Part shown: in pieces, positions 33,301 through 44,561 of the stretch
How the letters are laid out: each line of letters begins with the position of its first letter
Position numbering within the stretch: position 1 is the stretch's first letter
Assembly (NCBI GenBank): GCA_032629725.1
Contig: JAFEVB010000001.1
Coordinates: 1,612,001 to 1,676,000 of the forward strand
Direction: 5' to 3'
Length of the DNA stretch: 64,000 nucleotides
Source: Gremmenia infestans
Lineage: Eukaryota; Ascomycota; Leotiomycetes; Helotiales; Hamatocanthoscyphaceae
Position numbers and translations under genes: made by a program
Notes under the pieces: model-generated
The model's database searches: none
What the model saw: only the letters and a program-made list of their open reading frames with translations
Told to the model about the DNA's origin: nothing

Positions 33301-34338
33301 TCAAAGATTCGACTTATTATTCAGATCCCAGGTTCCATTATGAGCTCCCCAGAGTTCCTGAAGCCACAAATTAGTTGCAATACACAGGCTCACGCAAAGA
33401 TTTTAACTTACCCAGTCAAATTCAGGCATTTCACTCAGCGACTCGAAATCAATATGAGAATTCAGACCCGTAACCTCCCCCGACCCATTATCACCGGTAC
33501 CTTTCATCGACTCTCCAACCACCCGCCTCAGCACAAGCGAAAACAATCCATACGCCTTGGCTGCCTCCACAGACTCTTCCTTCGCAATACGCCAAAATTC
33601 TGTCGACGTCTGAAGCGCTGCGACCATCTCGTCACGTCTATCATATGTCCACGAGGACACACGACCAGAACTCGGAGACACTGGTTCCGCTTCAAATTCA
33701 GACTGCAATTCTAAAGCAACAGCCATTCCGGCGATGAAGAAATCATGGGATGTGAGCGTAAACATGTGTCGCTTGCGTACGATAAGTGGATACGTAGAGT
33801 CGAAATCTAGGAATATGCTTGATTGATGAGACAGTAGGATTAGTGCTGAGGAGATACAGGACTCGCGGTGTGGGATTGTGGCTGGGTCGTTGCGGTAGCG
33901 GCGAAGGAATTTTCGGTGTAGGAGACACATGCTCAGTTGATATATACGGTCTAGACTGATTTGTTGCATTCTGAGACCTAAGGTATCAAAGCTAGTAGGC
34001 TCTGGGTTGCTGAGTTGGAGGTACGGAGGGATCATTTTGCGAGCTTCGTGTAAACTTTCTTCCAGCTCTCTAAACTTTCCATCTAGCGATGAATTATCAT
34101 TGATGAATTCAATGCTGAGGTCTCGCTCGGTGATCCATTCGGCTTCGATGTACAACATCAATGCCTCGATTGTGTAACCAACAGGATCGGTATAGTCTGA
34201 TGCTATGAGGCATTGGATCGTCCTTGTTTTGTAAATGACCGTGATCTCGTAGGAAAGTCTGTGACTAAGCTTTTCAGTTGTCACATATGACAACTCGGCA
34301 GAGGTTTTGAGGTGGAAGCTAGCTAGGAGTCCTGACAT
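33301..34338 (-). CDS. Zn2Cys6-family regulator C-terminal region, no DNA-binding domain
   Basis: The two exons are 34338-33412 and 33357-33301; the 54-bp phase-0 intron (GTAAGT..TTCAG) replaces a stop with a short acidic/aromatic end, FDW then ELWGAHNGTWDLNN. The product is 327 residues. The sequence DPVGYTIEALMLYIEAEW, SLDRIYQLSMCLLHRKFLRRY, HRESCISSALILLSHQ and the final DFDSTYPL..TLTSHDFFIAGMAVALELQ follow the distal part of the fungal regulatory (MHR) domain of C6 factors. No zinc cluster or proximal MHR is encoded in the 500 bp upstream. It is therefore either a 5'-truncated pseudogene or a regulator-like protein without DNA binding. The frame is fully open with a proper intron, so it may still be expressed. 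Confidence 0.65.
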
Positions 34339-37300
34339 GGAGGTCTAAATAGCGCTAGTGACTCTAGTGCTACCTTATGTCACGTATACTCGTGACACAT
34401 GGTGTCGTCCTTCAGATGCTTAGGATAAGAATATAATAATTGAAGATAAAAAAAAATCTCAAAATCAACTCTTATGCGAGATTGAGATACAGCCGCAAAG
34501 CGATACGCTCTCAGTTGTGAGGTATCCGACAGTCACGTGGGATAGGATAAAGGTCGTCGTTGCTTGCGCTGGCAATAAAGCGGCATTTAATTTCAGAAGT
34601 TCCTATGTTTTCTACATTCTACATTTAAGTCTAGAATCAGTAACTCTAATTTAAAGATTAAAAATGACAATACCTTTTTATAGAGGATTGATTTCTGCAC
34701 ACACGCTAGAACGCCCCCTTATCGAACTTCGCTTAATCCCCTTTCCTGAGAAAATCAGCCATATCGCGTGGTCTCGAAGGATTAGGTCAATTCGCATATG
34801 AAGTTAATGGCAGATCTATAGTTTACTACTTACGAAAGATACACATCCCCACTTTTGAATTAAACCGATTTCCGAGAGAGGGAAATAGGGGCTGTTGATT
34901 CACGTATCGATGAAACTCGCTAAGTAACTATTAGGCTCCTACCTTCCCCTCCAACATTGAGTTTCAAAACACTTCCCAATTCCACTTGAAATATTGTTAC
35001 CCCAGTATCGTGATTTTGACTACCCTATCTCATCTGCGAAGCTGGACGACGATTGAAGCATGGCAGCTGTATCAAACCTCGCACTTCATCCCTTGCACAA
35101 ACAGGAACTCGCACCTCAAAGGCAACTCAAAGTTAAATGGCACCAATGTATCATACTGTAGATGGGTTATGGTAATAATAACCCAGTCCCAAAATGTTTT
35201 TCAAAGCTAAGAAAACCTTTCCGTAGCATAATCCATTTGGCGTAATATCAGTACTTATTATACATCGATATATCGGCTTGACCTAAAGACATTCCCGACC
35301 TGTCGACACTTTACAGGCAAAGACTCTGAACGTCGCGAACATGATTCGCAACAAAAGCAGTAAAGGCCGACTTAAACGAAATGGAAGAACAAAACTCTCG
35401 GCTAAAGTTCGAAATCAAATTCGCTATAGCTGGTAGATGGTCCTCTTCACTAAGAGCAAACCAACCATCGTCCATGAATGATGGATAGTGAACTCATTCA
35501 TCATAGATTTATATCACTCTTTGGCCCGTATCCCTGTATTGAAATGCCACCTAGATGAATGAGAGGTGCCCCGAATGCTTACAGATACCAAAGCAGCGGT
35601 GGACCATCAATTGTACGAAGTAACAATCTGAACTTCTGAAGCAAGGCGGAGAGTGGAGGGGAAATTTAAACGATCAGATGACAGCTGCACAGAAAAAAGC
35701 GCCGCTGCAGCCGTCATCCAAAGTTCGTTGCAAAAAAGGATCTCAGAAGAAGTTTAGGTCCCTTGTTGTTTAAGAGAGGTACCTCCGTATATACGGTACG
35801 GAGTAAGGTTTTCGGGTGCCGCTCGCTCCTGGATCCGTGCACCAGCCTTCAGATCTGTGACATGACATCCCCTGAAACGTTTGGCGAGCTCGGACGGCAT
35901 CTGTTAGTAGAACAGGCTCGGATTGAATAATTGGATGCAGGATTTAAACCTCGCTTTGGAATCATGAAGTCATTGGGCCAGGGTTTTATTTTTATTTTTA
36001 AAGAGAGGGAGCCTTTACCTCCGTAGTCGAAATTGATAACTAACTTAGCTTGTGAACAGCAACCCTGAACTAGTACTTTTGCGGATTGGAATTTCGTCTC
36101 AACAGTTACTACAGACTGCTCGCCGGCTTACCGACATGCTCGTGTTGAGACTCCGAATTTGTCCCCCCCGGGTTCTGAATGATTCCATCCAGGGGCCGGA
36201 AGCTGATTCCCCTTCGGATATGGAATACGGAGACTTGATGAAGAGGTGTTTGGAAAGTGGAATTCTGTAGGGGACAAGATCGCTGAATGACGGAGACAGT
36301 ATACGGGGTACAGTCTGAAATGCGTGTTAGTGCGGCTTATCAGATGCACAGGGTCCACGTCCACCCCATGGTTCATGCTGTCTGTTTGGTCCAACCAGTC
36401 GCTAAGGAATGCGGTAAAGTGATCGCATATTGTTTGATAATCAATGGAAGGGAACGGATCCGGGGGGAAGTCTTGTCAGAGTCAATGCCCGAGCTGTGAG
36501 TGGTACAGTACTACGTACTATACGTCTGGTATTGCCACTTGTAGTTGGAGAGGCGGACGAGGGTGGCAGATATATTTGTCATATGTAAAGGGTTTCGGTG
36601 GGATCACACTATTTAGAGCAATCGATCGCGAGGTGTTTGAGTAAAGACCAATCTTTGGTTGTTGGCCAAAAAAGATGTTCTCAAAAGAGATGCAAGTTTA
36701 AACAACTGGCGATAAAACATGAAGTCTTGGATATTTTGGGTATACCTAGGTATTGAGATCGTGCCTAGAATTACTCATGTGAAAGATATTGTCCGGTGAA
36801 CAATGTGGCACGGACACCTGAGGATAAACATGTTTCTGCCTGGCCTGGCTCGTCCGGAACACCAGCCGAACCTTAATTAACCTTAATATTTGAGCCCCTT
36901 TTAGATCTTTCGTCCCTCCCCTACCTTATTTTATCCACCATCAAATCTATACACCCTTTTTTCGTCTGAACAAGAATGCACTCTCCATTCCATTTCGTTC
37001 ACGTTCCAACCACTTGTTGCATCTGTGCTGTTGGAATCATCTAACACTTTGGATCGTTTCGACAAATTCTGCGTTGCCGCCAAGTGGCCGGGGTTGTGGT
37101 TTTACCAAGGCCTTTCAAGACAGGAGGAGTTTCCGCTTAGCCGCCTTCCCCATTTTCCTTAACGCTGCGCCCCTAGTAAGACCTCAACAACGGCATAGCG
37201 TTTTCGTCCGTATTCAAGCATTTGCTGCTGACCTCTTACCGCCATGCCGAGATCAGATTACAGTAGACTAGGGTTCCAGCTGTTGTGGATTCCACCTGAT

Positions 37301-37790
37301 CTTCCCCGCTTACCTTCTTTCGGATGGCACCCCCTTATCCGTCTCTTGCCCCTACTGCGACAGCTTGAACCTCACATCCAGTTTCAAAGACACAATGCGA
37401 GAACGGGATCTCCATTGCCAATGTCTGCAGGATCAAGGCTACTCCTGCTAATTGCCATGGGGCTAAGGGTCCACTACATGCATGTGGAGGTCAGATGCCA
37501 AGCTTCTACAATAAGTACTCACGCCATCCGCTCTTTCTTCCACTCCACCACTATCTCAAGCAACCTACTAAATTGCTTCGACTTCTTTTTCTGGCGGGCT
37601 CCTCTCTTTCACGTTCCCTCTTTTTTACTTTCATCTTGCCAGTCAAGGAGATCACGTTGACCGTGCATCTAATTAACCACCATCACACCTCAACGGATTT
37701 ACACTCATTGATCATTCTTGATATCAGCTCAGCATTTTCACTTCATTCGTCCTCCGTTTCGACCATCAATCAACCTAAATCCCTTCAAAG
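34339..37790. other. 3.4-kb gene-free region
   Basis: Small frames such as 36052-36270 and 37014-37271 are not convincing. It includes AT-rich stretches (34600-34900, 35960-36010), an inverted CCGTATATACGG at about 35787-35798 and, near the right end, CT-rich sequence that is probably the leader of the secreted-protein gene. Confidence 0.5.
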
Positions 37791-38931
37791 ATGCTTTATA
37801 AACAGATCGCCTGCGCTGTTGCGCTTTCTGCAGTAGTATATGCAAACCCAGAACCCGCACCAGCGAATGCCGCAGCAGCTGCCGGTGGAGGAACTGGAAC
37901 GACATTGTCGGCCAACGCAATTCAATCAGGTTCCTTCAACGATGGAAGTAACGAAGTTGGTGCTGCAGAGGTTGGACAGGCGAAGTCCTTGACATCGCAG
38001 AACAACTTCATAAACAACTGCGCCGGAAAAGCATTAACTAATGGTCTTCAAATCACCACTGGGTCATGTAATGGTATCAGTAAGTGATCTGCTTCACATC
38101 TGTATCTGAACAGCTGTACTAACCATCAAAAGCTATGGGAGATATCCCAGCCAAGACCGCCATGGTTTCTTCGGTCATCACAAATCCTCAAACCGGCGGA
38201 GCAGCAATTGCCTCTGACACGAGCTTTAATATCACCGTACAGATGTCCAATCTTGTGGCTGGTCAGTTCACCAACGCTGATGCTACCTATTACTCCGCGC
38301 CTCAAGCCTTGCAGGGTGGTCAGGTTGTTGGGCACACGCATGTCACTGTTCAAGATATGGGCAAAAGCTTAAACCCCACTACGGCGCTTGATGCTACTCA
38401 ATTCGCTTTCTTTAAGGGTATCAACGATGCCGGTAATGGAAAGGGACTTCTCACTGCCGTTGTAACTGGAGGTCTTCCAGCTGGCAACTACCGTGTATGC
38501 ACCATGGCCTCGGCAGCCAACCATCAACCCGTCATCATGCCCGTCGCTCAGCGTGGTACTGCTGATGACTGCACAAAGTTCGTTGTCAACGGAAATGGAA
38601 ACACGGCCAACGCTGCTTCAAACAACGGTTCCGGTGGACAGGTACGTGTGAATTCTTAATAGGGTTTCCTCGATTTGGCTGAATTATATGACTAACTTGC
38701 TTATAGGCTGCCGCGGCTGCTGCTGCAAGTGCTGTCAAAGACCCAGGCCCAACTGGAGCTGCTGCTGCAGCAGCGACAACTGCCGCGGCCGGTAAGGCTG
38801 CTTCGACTGGAACTGGAAACGCAGGAAATGCAGGAAACGCAGGTGGGAAGGGTGGAGCTAAAGCTGCTGGTGGTGCAGGAGGGAAGGGTGGAAAGGGACG
38901 AAAGCAAAGACGCCGCGAGTTCATCGCATGA
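37791..38931 (+). CDS. secreted fungal protein with Ala/Gly-rich basic tail
   Basis: The three exons are 37791-38079, 38133-38641 and 38707-38931 with introns of 53 and 65 bp; phases agree, giving 340 residues. Residues 1-18 are a signal peptide (MLYKQIACAVALSAVVYA). The conserved middle reads NNFINNCAGKALTNGLQ, GSCNGITMGDIPAKTAMVSS, VVGHTHVTVQDMG, FFKGINDAGNGKGLLTAVV, YRVCTMASAANHQPVIMPVAQRG and DDCTKF. I know this as a conserved secreted family of ascomycetes without a defined biochemical role. Four cysteines could form two disulfides. The last exon encodes only Ala/Gly-rich repeats (GNAGNAGNAGGKGG) and a very basic end, KGRKQRRREFIA. If the second intron is retained the protein stops five residues later without that tail. 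Confidence 0.85.
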
Positions 38932-39691
38932 GCGGACCGAGGTATGATGGGAGCACGGTAGATGGGGAGAGCATGCGGAGTTTAATCATTGGGTGTGGTG
39001 AGTGGGAATCAGAAGGGTGTTTTTTCCGATCCTGGGAAACGGAGCACAAGGATTGGGAATCATTTTATTGGGGTTCTTTATGTTCAATGTCATATGTCTA
39101 TAAATCGCTTTCAAGAAAATGTTAATGTTATAGATAGCCGTTAGACCCCCTGAAGTGCTTGGCCATTTCTGGAAGATGGGAGAGAACTTTTAAGAACACA
39201 CTTAGCAAAACTTAACTTTTCGCTTTCAGGTTGACTTTAGACACAGACACTTGCTTGCCTTTGTGATACCACATAGTTGACGCTGGTAAGGATCCGCGGG
39301 GGTGCAATGAGGATAAAACAATGCAAGTATTGACATTCACGGATATTCAGACGCCGGCATCCATAAATCTTATTCATCGGGTCTCATAATGCCCTGTCAT
39401 CTGTCAGGTACCCGGCTTGGTACCTCGAGTCTGGAACAGGTGGTTGGGTGATGAGACGCTATGGGTTTGACGGACCCCTGAATTCCAAGCGTTGGTGGCT
39501 GGCGGCCTAAGGCGATCGATCAACCACCACCTCAACTTCACCCCTCATTCACATCCAACCTACTAAAAGTAAACATCAAACACCGACTTACATCTGCGAC
39601 CGGATACCTGGCATTGCACAACGTCTTTCTTTCTGCCTTGGACGCCAATTGCTGCATTCCAGCACTTGACATCTAAAGCAATGCCAACATC
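38932..39691. other. intergenic region
   Basis: This is the 3' flank of the secreted-protein gene and promoter of the AVO2-like gene. I see no other gene. Confidence 0.5.
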
Positions 39692-39807
39692 ATGTAAGAC
39701 TCCAATAATAGCTCCCACTACCAGCATACCTCTCCCTTAACCCCTCTACTATATCCTCCCTCTCCTTCAATACACAAACCTAACCTCTTCTTCCACCCCT
39801 AGGATCG
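39681..39807 (+). promoter_or_regulatory. four-codon uORF overlapping the main start after splicing
   Basis: In the spliced leader, ATG at 39681 reads ATG CCA ACA TCA and then TGA. That TGA forms across the junction from T39693 and GA at 39803-39804. The same junction creates the main start ATG from AT39692-39693 and G39803, so stop and start overlap as ATGA. This arrangement would favour termination-reinitiation or leaky scanning. It depends on the 109-bp intron 39694-39802. Confidence 0.55.
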
Positions 39808-40499
39808 ATCCGTCCCTCCGCCTCCGCCGCGCCATCCACGCCGCCGACCCCCTCCTAATCCGCCGCATCCTAAAAACCCACCCGCACCTCCTCCTCAACC
39901 CAGACCCATCCAGCGCCGGGCTCTCCAACACATCCCTCCACCTCGCTTCCTCCCTCGGCTTCCTGCCCTGCGTGCGCGTCCTCCTCTCCCTACACCACCA
40001 AATCGACGCTTTGAACGAAGACCACCAAACCCCCCTCATGCTCGCGTCTGCGGCCGGCCACACAGAGTGCGTGCACGCCTTATGCACCGCGATGCCGAGC
40101 TGTATACCAAAGCGAGATGTGCGCGGTCGAGATGCCGTTATGGAGGCCAGTAGAGGGGGCCACGATACCTGCTTGCAGATCCTGTTGACGTTTGCGCCGA
40201 GTGGGCCCGAGGAGTTGCTGAAGAACGCGGATCAGGATGGGAATACGGCGTTGCATTTTGCGAGCAGCAATGGCCATTTGCTGGTTCTGAGGACGCTGCT
40301 TGCGGCGGGTGCGGATAGTGAGAGGAGGAATATGTGGAGCTGGACACCGGTTGCTTATAGTGCTACGGTGCAGGCGGAGGTTTATTTCAAGGGGCTTGTG
40401 GCGGAGGTCGAGAGGAGGAGGGCTGTGAGGAGGGAGGCACAGGAGAGGGGTACGGGAGCTGGGGTGAGGATTGTTGGGGAGGCTGATGATGGTGCTTGA
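39692..40499 (+). CDS. ankyrin-repeat protein, AVO2-like (TORC2 subunit)
   Basis: The exons are 39692-39693 (only the AT of the start codon) and 39803-40499; the intron is 39694-39802 (GTAAGA..CCTAG). The product is 232 residues starting MIDPSLRLRRAI. The other ATG at 39681 is out of frame with the ankyrin region after splicing, and no in-frame ATG precedes the conserved start in the unspliced DNA. Ankyrin units include NTSLHLASSLGFLPCVRVLL, QTPLMLASAAGHTECVHAL, GRDAVMEASRGGHDTCLQILL and NTALHFASSNGHLLVLRTLLAAGAD. The end, WSWTPVAYSATVQAEVYFKGLV, matches the architecture of AVO2, a non-essential TOR complex 2 subunit at the plasma membrane. Assignment to AVO2 is by overall pattern and length; a generic ankyrin protein is the alternative. 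Confidence 0.7.
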
Positions 40500-41914
40500 G
40501 GTGTTGGATATATTGCGAGGTATTGTTTGGGTATGCGGCCCGGATGATTTGATTATACGCGAAAGGAAGCGTGCTCTTGACTTTTTCTTGCATGGCGTTG
40601 GGAGTAAGCTTTGTCCTATTAAGATGGGATGATTAGGCTTGCAGTTCCGAGGGACTCGTATATTTCATCCTGAGTAGCGATGTAGATACAAATGACAGTG
40701 GCTTTTCTTCTACGCATCTACCTTTTTCTAATGATGTTCTCATAGCTTAATCACTATTAGGCTAGGTGCCTATGATGTCCTGGGACTTTCAGCTATTGTT
40801 TTGCAAAATTTGTCTTTATTTCTTTTGTATTACTCATTTCGAGTAAGATATGTACAAGTTGAGATCCCTACGCGTAGTTGCTAAAACTTCACTGATTACA
40901 CTATAACTTCTGCACTATTATCATGCAATTCCTAAGTCTATTACTACCAAGGCGGTAGCTCGCGTTCCTAAATCGAAGTATAAGCAGTCTTCTACATTCG
41001 GACCGGGCTCGCGATCTCGAAACAACCGAGTATCCCTCTCGCAGTGAAGAAGAGATCGTGCATTATTCCAGAATAGAGAGAAACGGTATATCACGTCTTA
41101 TCTTATTATTTTCTCCAACCTAGCTTCTGCGAGTGGGATTCAAGCTACATTTAGGAGTGCAAAATCTGCTACAGACCAACTAGTATATGATAACGAGGCA
41201 TACATTTCAGTAGAGACCAGACCAGGGCATTCCAAGTCTTGACTTATTTCAGGCTCATTGTAATTGTAAGGAAGAAAGGTACTGTACGTGGGCGAATTGG
41301 TCTGATGTTAGGATGCGTGAGTCTACGGAATTTCGCACTTGTACTATGGGAGGTTTATTGTATACTAGAATCTTGCTTTTGGCCTATACTGCTGCTTTGT
41401 TGTTTCATTTTACCAATAGCATAAAGAAATACTGATTTTGATAGTTAAATGCAGTTTCAAGTCTAATAAAAGGTTGAAGGTATATATAGAATGTTGTTAC
41501 TAAATCTACATTTCAAGGATTATAGCATAGCTAAAGCAAGGTCTTAATTAGTTAGATAGCTCCTTAAATATAATCATTCATACCTTATTTTGAGATTAAA
41601 CTACTAAAAATAGTTTATCTACCAAAATAAGAATATTTCCAAGAGTTGGAGTCTATATAAGCCATATAAGATTATATAATCCTTAAGATGCAGATTTGGT
41701 AACAACACTCTATCTAGATTAGTATAAATATCAATAACTAAACTAGACTATATTATTATACGCGTATATATACTAGCGGCTGCATCACCTCATAGCAAAT
41801 GCTATATTTCAAATATATAAGCTATTTATAAATTATAATAGTAAACAAAAATCGAATTCTTATACTAAGTGATTTATTAGTATAATCCCAGCTGTTTCTT
41901 TTCTTTTCTTTTTA
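40500..41914. other. AT-rich intergenic region
   Basis: From about 41420 to 41900 the sequence is strongly AT- and TA-rich, like RIP-decayed repeat DNA. The 61-codon frame at 41239-41424 is not convincing. A short TATACTAGCGGCT word at about 41768-41780 recurs at about 7755, hinting at a shared decayed repeat. Confidence 0.5.
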
Positions 41915-43082
41915 CTACAAGCTAAGATAATACCCTACTGCGTCTTTTACCTGCTCTTTAAAGCTCTTAAACTTTATATCAAAAGCCTGTTCCGCCTTTA
42001 AAGTATCAGTTATCACTTTTATTGTCCTTACCTCCGGATCCTTTGCAAACGTCGTGCCGACGGCTTCAGGGAAATGTTTTTTGATGACCTCGAAAGCCTC
42101 CGACCAATCCGTCCCAGCTGTCTCTCCGCTAGCAAGCAAGTATCTGCCAGCAGGAACAGATGATTTCAGGGAAAGCACGTGTGTCTTCGCGACGTCGTCG
42201 ATATGTACAGACGATGTCATAAGCGGTGCTCCGGGACGTCCGAGGAGATGATCCAGCAAAAAGCTGTTTGAGCCGTAAGCAAAGTCTTCCGGAGTTCGGG
42301 AGAGCCGGTTAGGTCCAAAGACATATGCTGGCATTAGAACAACGAGATCGAATCCTAGGCGCTGCGTTTCCATGAACTTCTCCGCTGCATCCAGCGCCAT
42401 GCTCTTGCTAGCAGCGTATGCTAGTATGGGCGCTGCTTGCGGATTGTCGAATCGAATCTTCATATCATAGTGGCAAATCTCATCGTCACCTGTATTTGCG
42501 TGTAAGTATATATATGCTTTCTAGGAACATCCTGTCACCTACTTCGCAAGACTTCTTTCGTTAACTTGCCCTGGACAAATTCCATCACGGGTATGAAGGG
42601 TGCGTTTGATGATGTGATAATAACACGCTTGACTGTCGGAGATGCCTTTGCAGCAGATAGAAGGTTGATAGTACTAGCAACTGCTGGGCGGAAGAAGTCT
42701 CGCTCCAAATTCTCGAACTACAGACGTCAGCCGATGCGCACTGGCAGTCAGTCTCAGTACTCACCGGGCCTGGCATAGGACTAGCAATATGTAATGCGTA
42801 TGCCACCCCTCTCATTTGTTTTTCGAAGGCGCCTTTAGCGGATAGATCATCAATAACAGCAAACTCAAGGAATGCATGGAGATGAGTTGGTAGTACGACT
42901 TTAATCTTGTCGATTTGCGATGCTTTTCTCACAACACCCCGAACTTGGTATCCAGATTCAAGAGCATGTACGAGTGTCGCATATCCAATAAAACCGCTGA
43001 TTCCGGTAATCTAGACTTTGTTAGTCGCTTTGCTCCGACATTGTACTATTCATCAACTTACTAAGACTAGCTCATTGGTCAT
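41915..43082 (-). CDS. extended SDR, ketoreductase-like (dihydroflavonol reductase type)
   Basis: The four exons are 43082-43062, 43010-42765, 42717-42543 and 42489-41915 with introns of 51, 47 and 53 bp; phases agree, giving 338 residues. The first exon encodes only seven residues, MTNELVL, which run into ITGISGFIGYATLVHALESG, the NADP-binding loop GxxGxxG. VAYALHIASPMP follows, then VKRVIITSSNAP, the active-site YAASK (Tyr-x3-Lys), and VVLMPAYVFGPN, the usual order for GRE2 and dihydroflavonol-4-reductase-like ketoreductases. It would reduce a ketone or aldehyde with NADPH. The last 40 codons use AT-rich codons unlike the rest and border the AT-rich tract, so mutation spilling in from decayed DNA is possible, although the frame is intact. 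Confidence 0.9.
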
Positions 43083-44561
43083 CTTGAAGTCCGATGTAAT
43101 GAGTTGGGGGCAAGAAAAAGATAGGGTTGTAAATTCGCATAATGATACACTTTTCTATCTTCCTTGATAGTAGTATTTATATAAATGTCGTCTTACTTCG
43201 AAATGTGAGGCCATTAATAAATGATTTGTGATCTTGAGAGGGTGCAATTCTAAGACTTTCAACTGTTGCCCCGCAGCCAGGACTTCGAATTCTTAGATTC
43301 CCCGAATTCTTTTACTTCCGGTCGAAAGTTCCTCCATTTTTAAGAAATGGACCTTCATTCTCCCATTTGAATTCAGCCTGCCGGAACCGAATAGTAATCA
43401 TTAATAGTATTTACTGTTCAAATAGAGCTCACCATATAATATTAACGCAGCTGACAATTAAGCCACTTATATTGTTCCAGAGAACCTTACTTGAACGTTT
43501 AGTGACCTACATTCCTCGAGCTTCTCTTCTATAAACACAAAATCGGGACTGCTGACACCACCTACCCCGATCACATGGAAGTTATTTACACACGACTAGA
43601 TTCTGTACGGAATTTCTCACCTCTTGACGAGGCTTGATCACAGCTGAGGTCTCTATACGGCCATCACCTTCACCAGTCAAGACTCAAGAGCGCGGTCCAT
43701 ATTACGTTCAAGCAGCGGCCGTTCCATCTCCGCTCCAGATTCTCTGACCTGCCTCTCCGATGCTCTTCGTCACGATAGACAGCACTGACTATCTATTTCC
43801 ACGAGGGTCCATGGCGTCGCGAGCGAACAGAGTAGGCCCTCACTTCCGTTATGCAGAATCGCAGATGATGCAATTTGCAGTACTTAGCCAGCCAGTATTT
43901 GCTGCAGCGTCTAAGTAGATTAACAGTGAACCTCTAATCGTAAAGTAACAACTTGAGTTTACGTCGAACTTTCAAGTACCGTTGTTCAGATGAAGATGGA
44001 GAAAGGAGATGGTGGGGCTTGAAGCTTAAAGGGGACTAGAGTAGGCGGTGAGACTGGCAGAAAAGGGAGGGGCAAGATTCTTTATTACGACTAGGAGGAG
44101 GTGGAGATAAGCTGTACATAGGATAGGTACTTCCAGACTCCTGACAACCGTCTCCCAAATTTATATGCATACCTACCTGTACCTATCTATTAGTATAGCG
44201 GGAGATATTTACCAGTTCAAGAAATACACTCTGCGACGGTTTTATCCCACTCTCGAGCCTCGAGCTGTACCAAAAGTCCACCATCGATCTCAGCTCCTAG
44301 TATGCATAATTCAAAGGGCCCCATTTTATCCCGCTTGCTTCATTTGGCAGGCCCATGCGAGACTGATGCATCTGATACCGTATGGCGGGGCAAAAATTAT
44401 CAACGATAAGAGCGCCAAAGAGGACAAAAAATATCCAATGGCGAACCAGGTACAAGCTTGGTGCACAAGTTGTATGGTCGCAATTTACATAAATACCAAA
44501 CATACACCCCTCCTTTAATCCCCATCCCAGAACTTTCCCCAGCTCTATTCGCATTTCCACA
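43083..44561. other. divergent intergenic region
   Basis: This separates the ketoreductase-like gene (leftward) and the amine oxidase (rightward). I see no gene in it. The sequence TATATGCATACCTACCTGTACC at about 44161-44182 begins the probable amine oxidase leader region. Confidence 0.5.
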
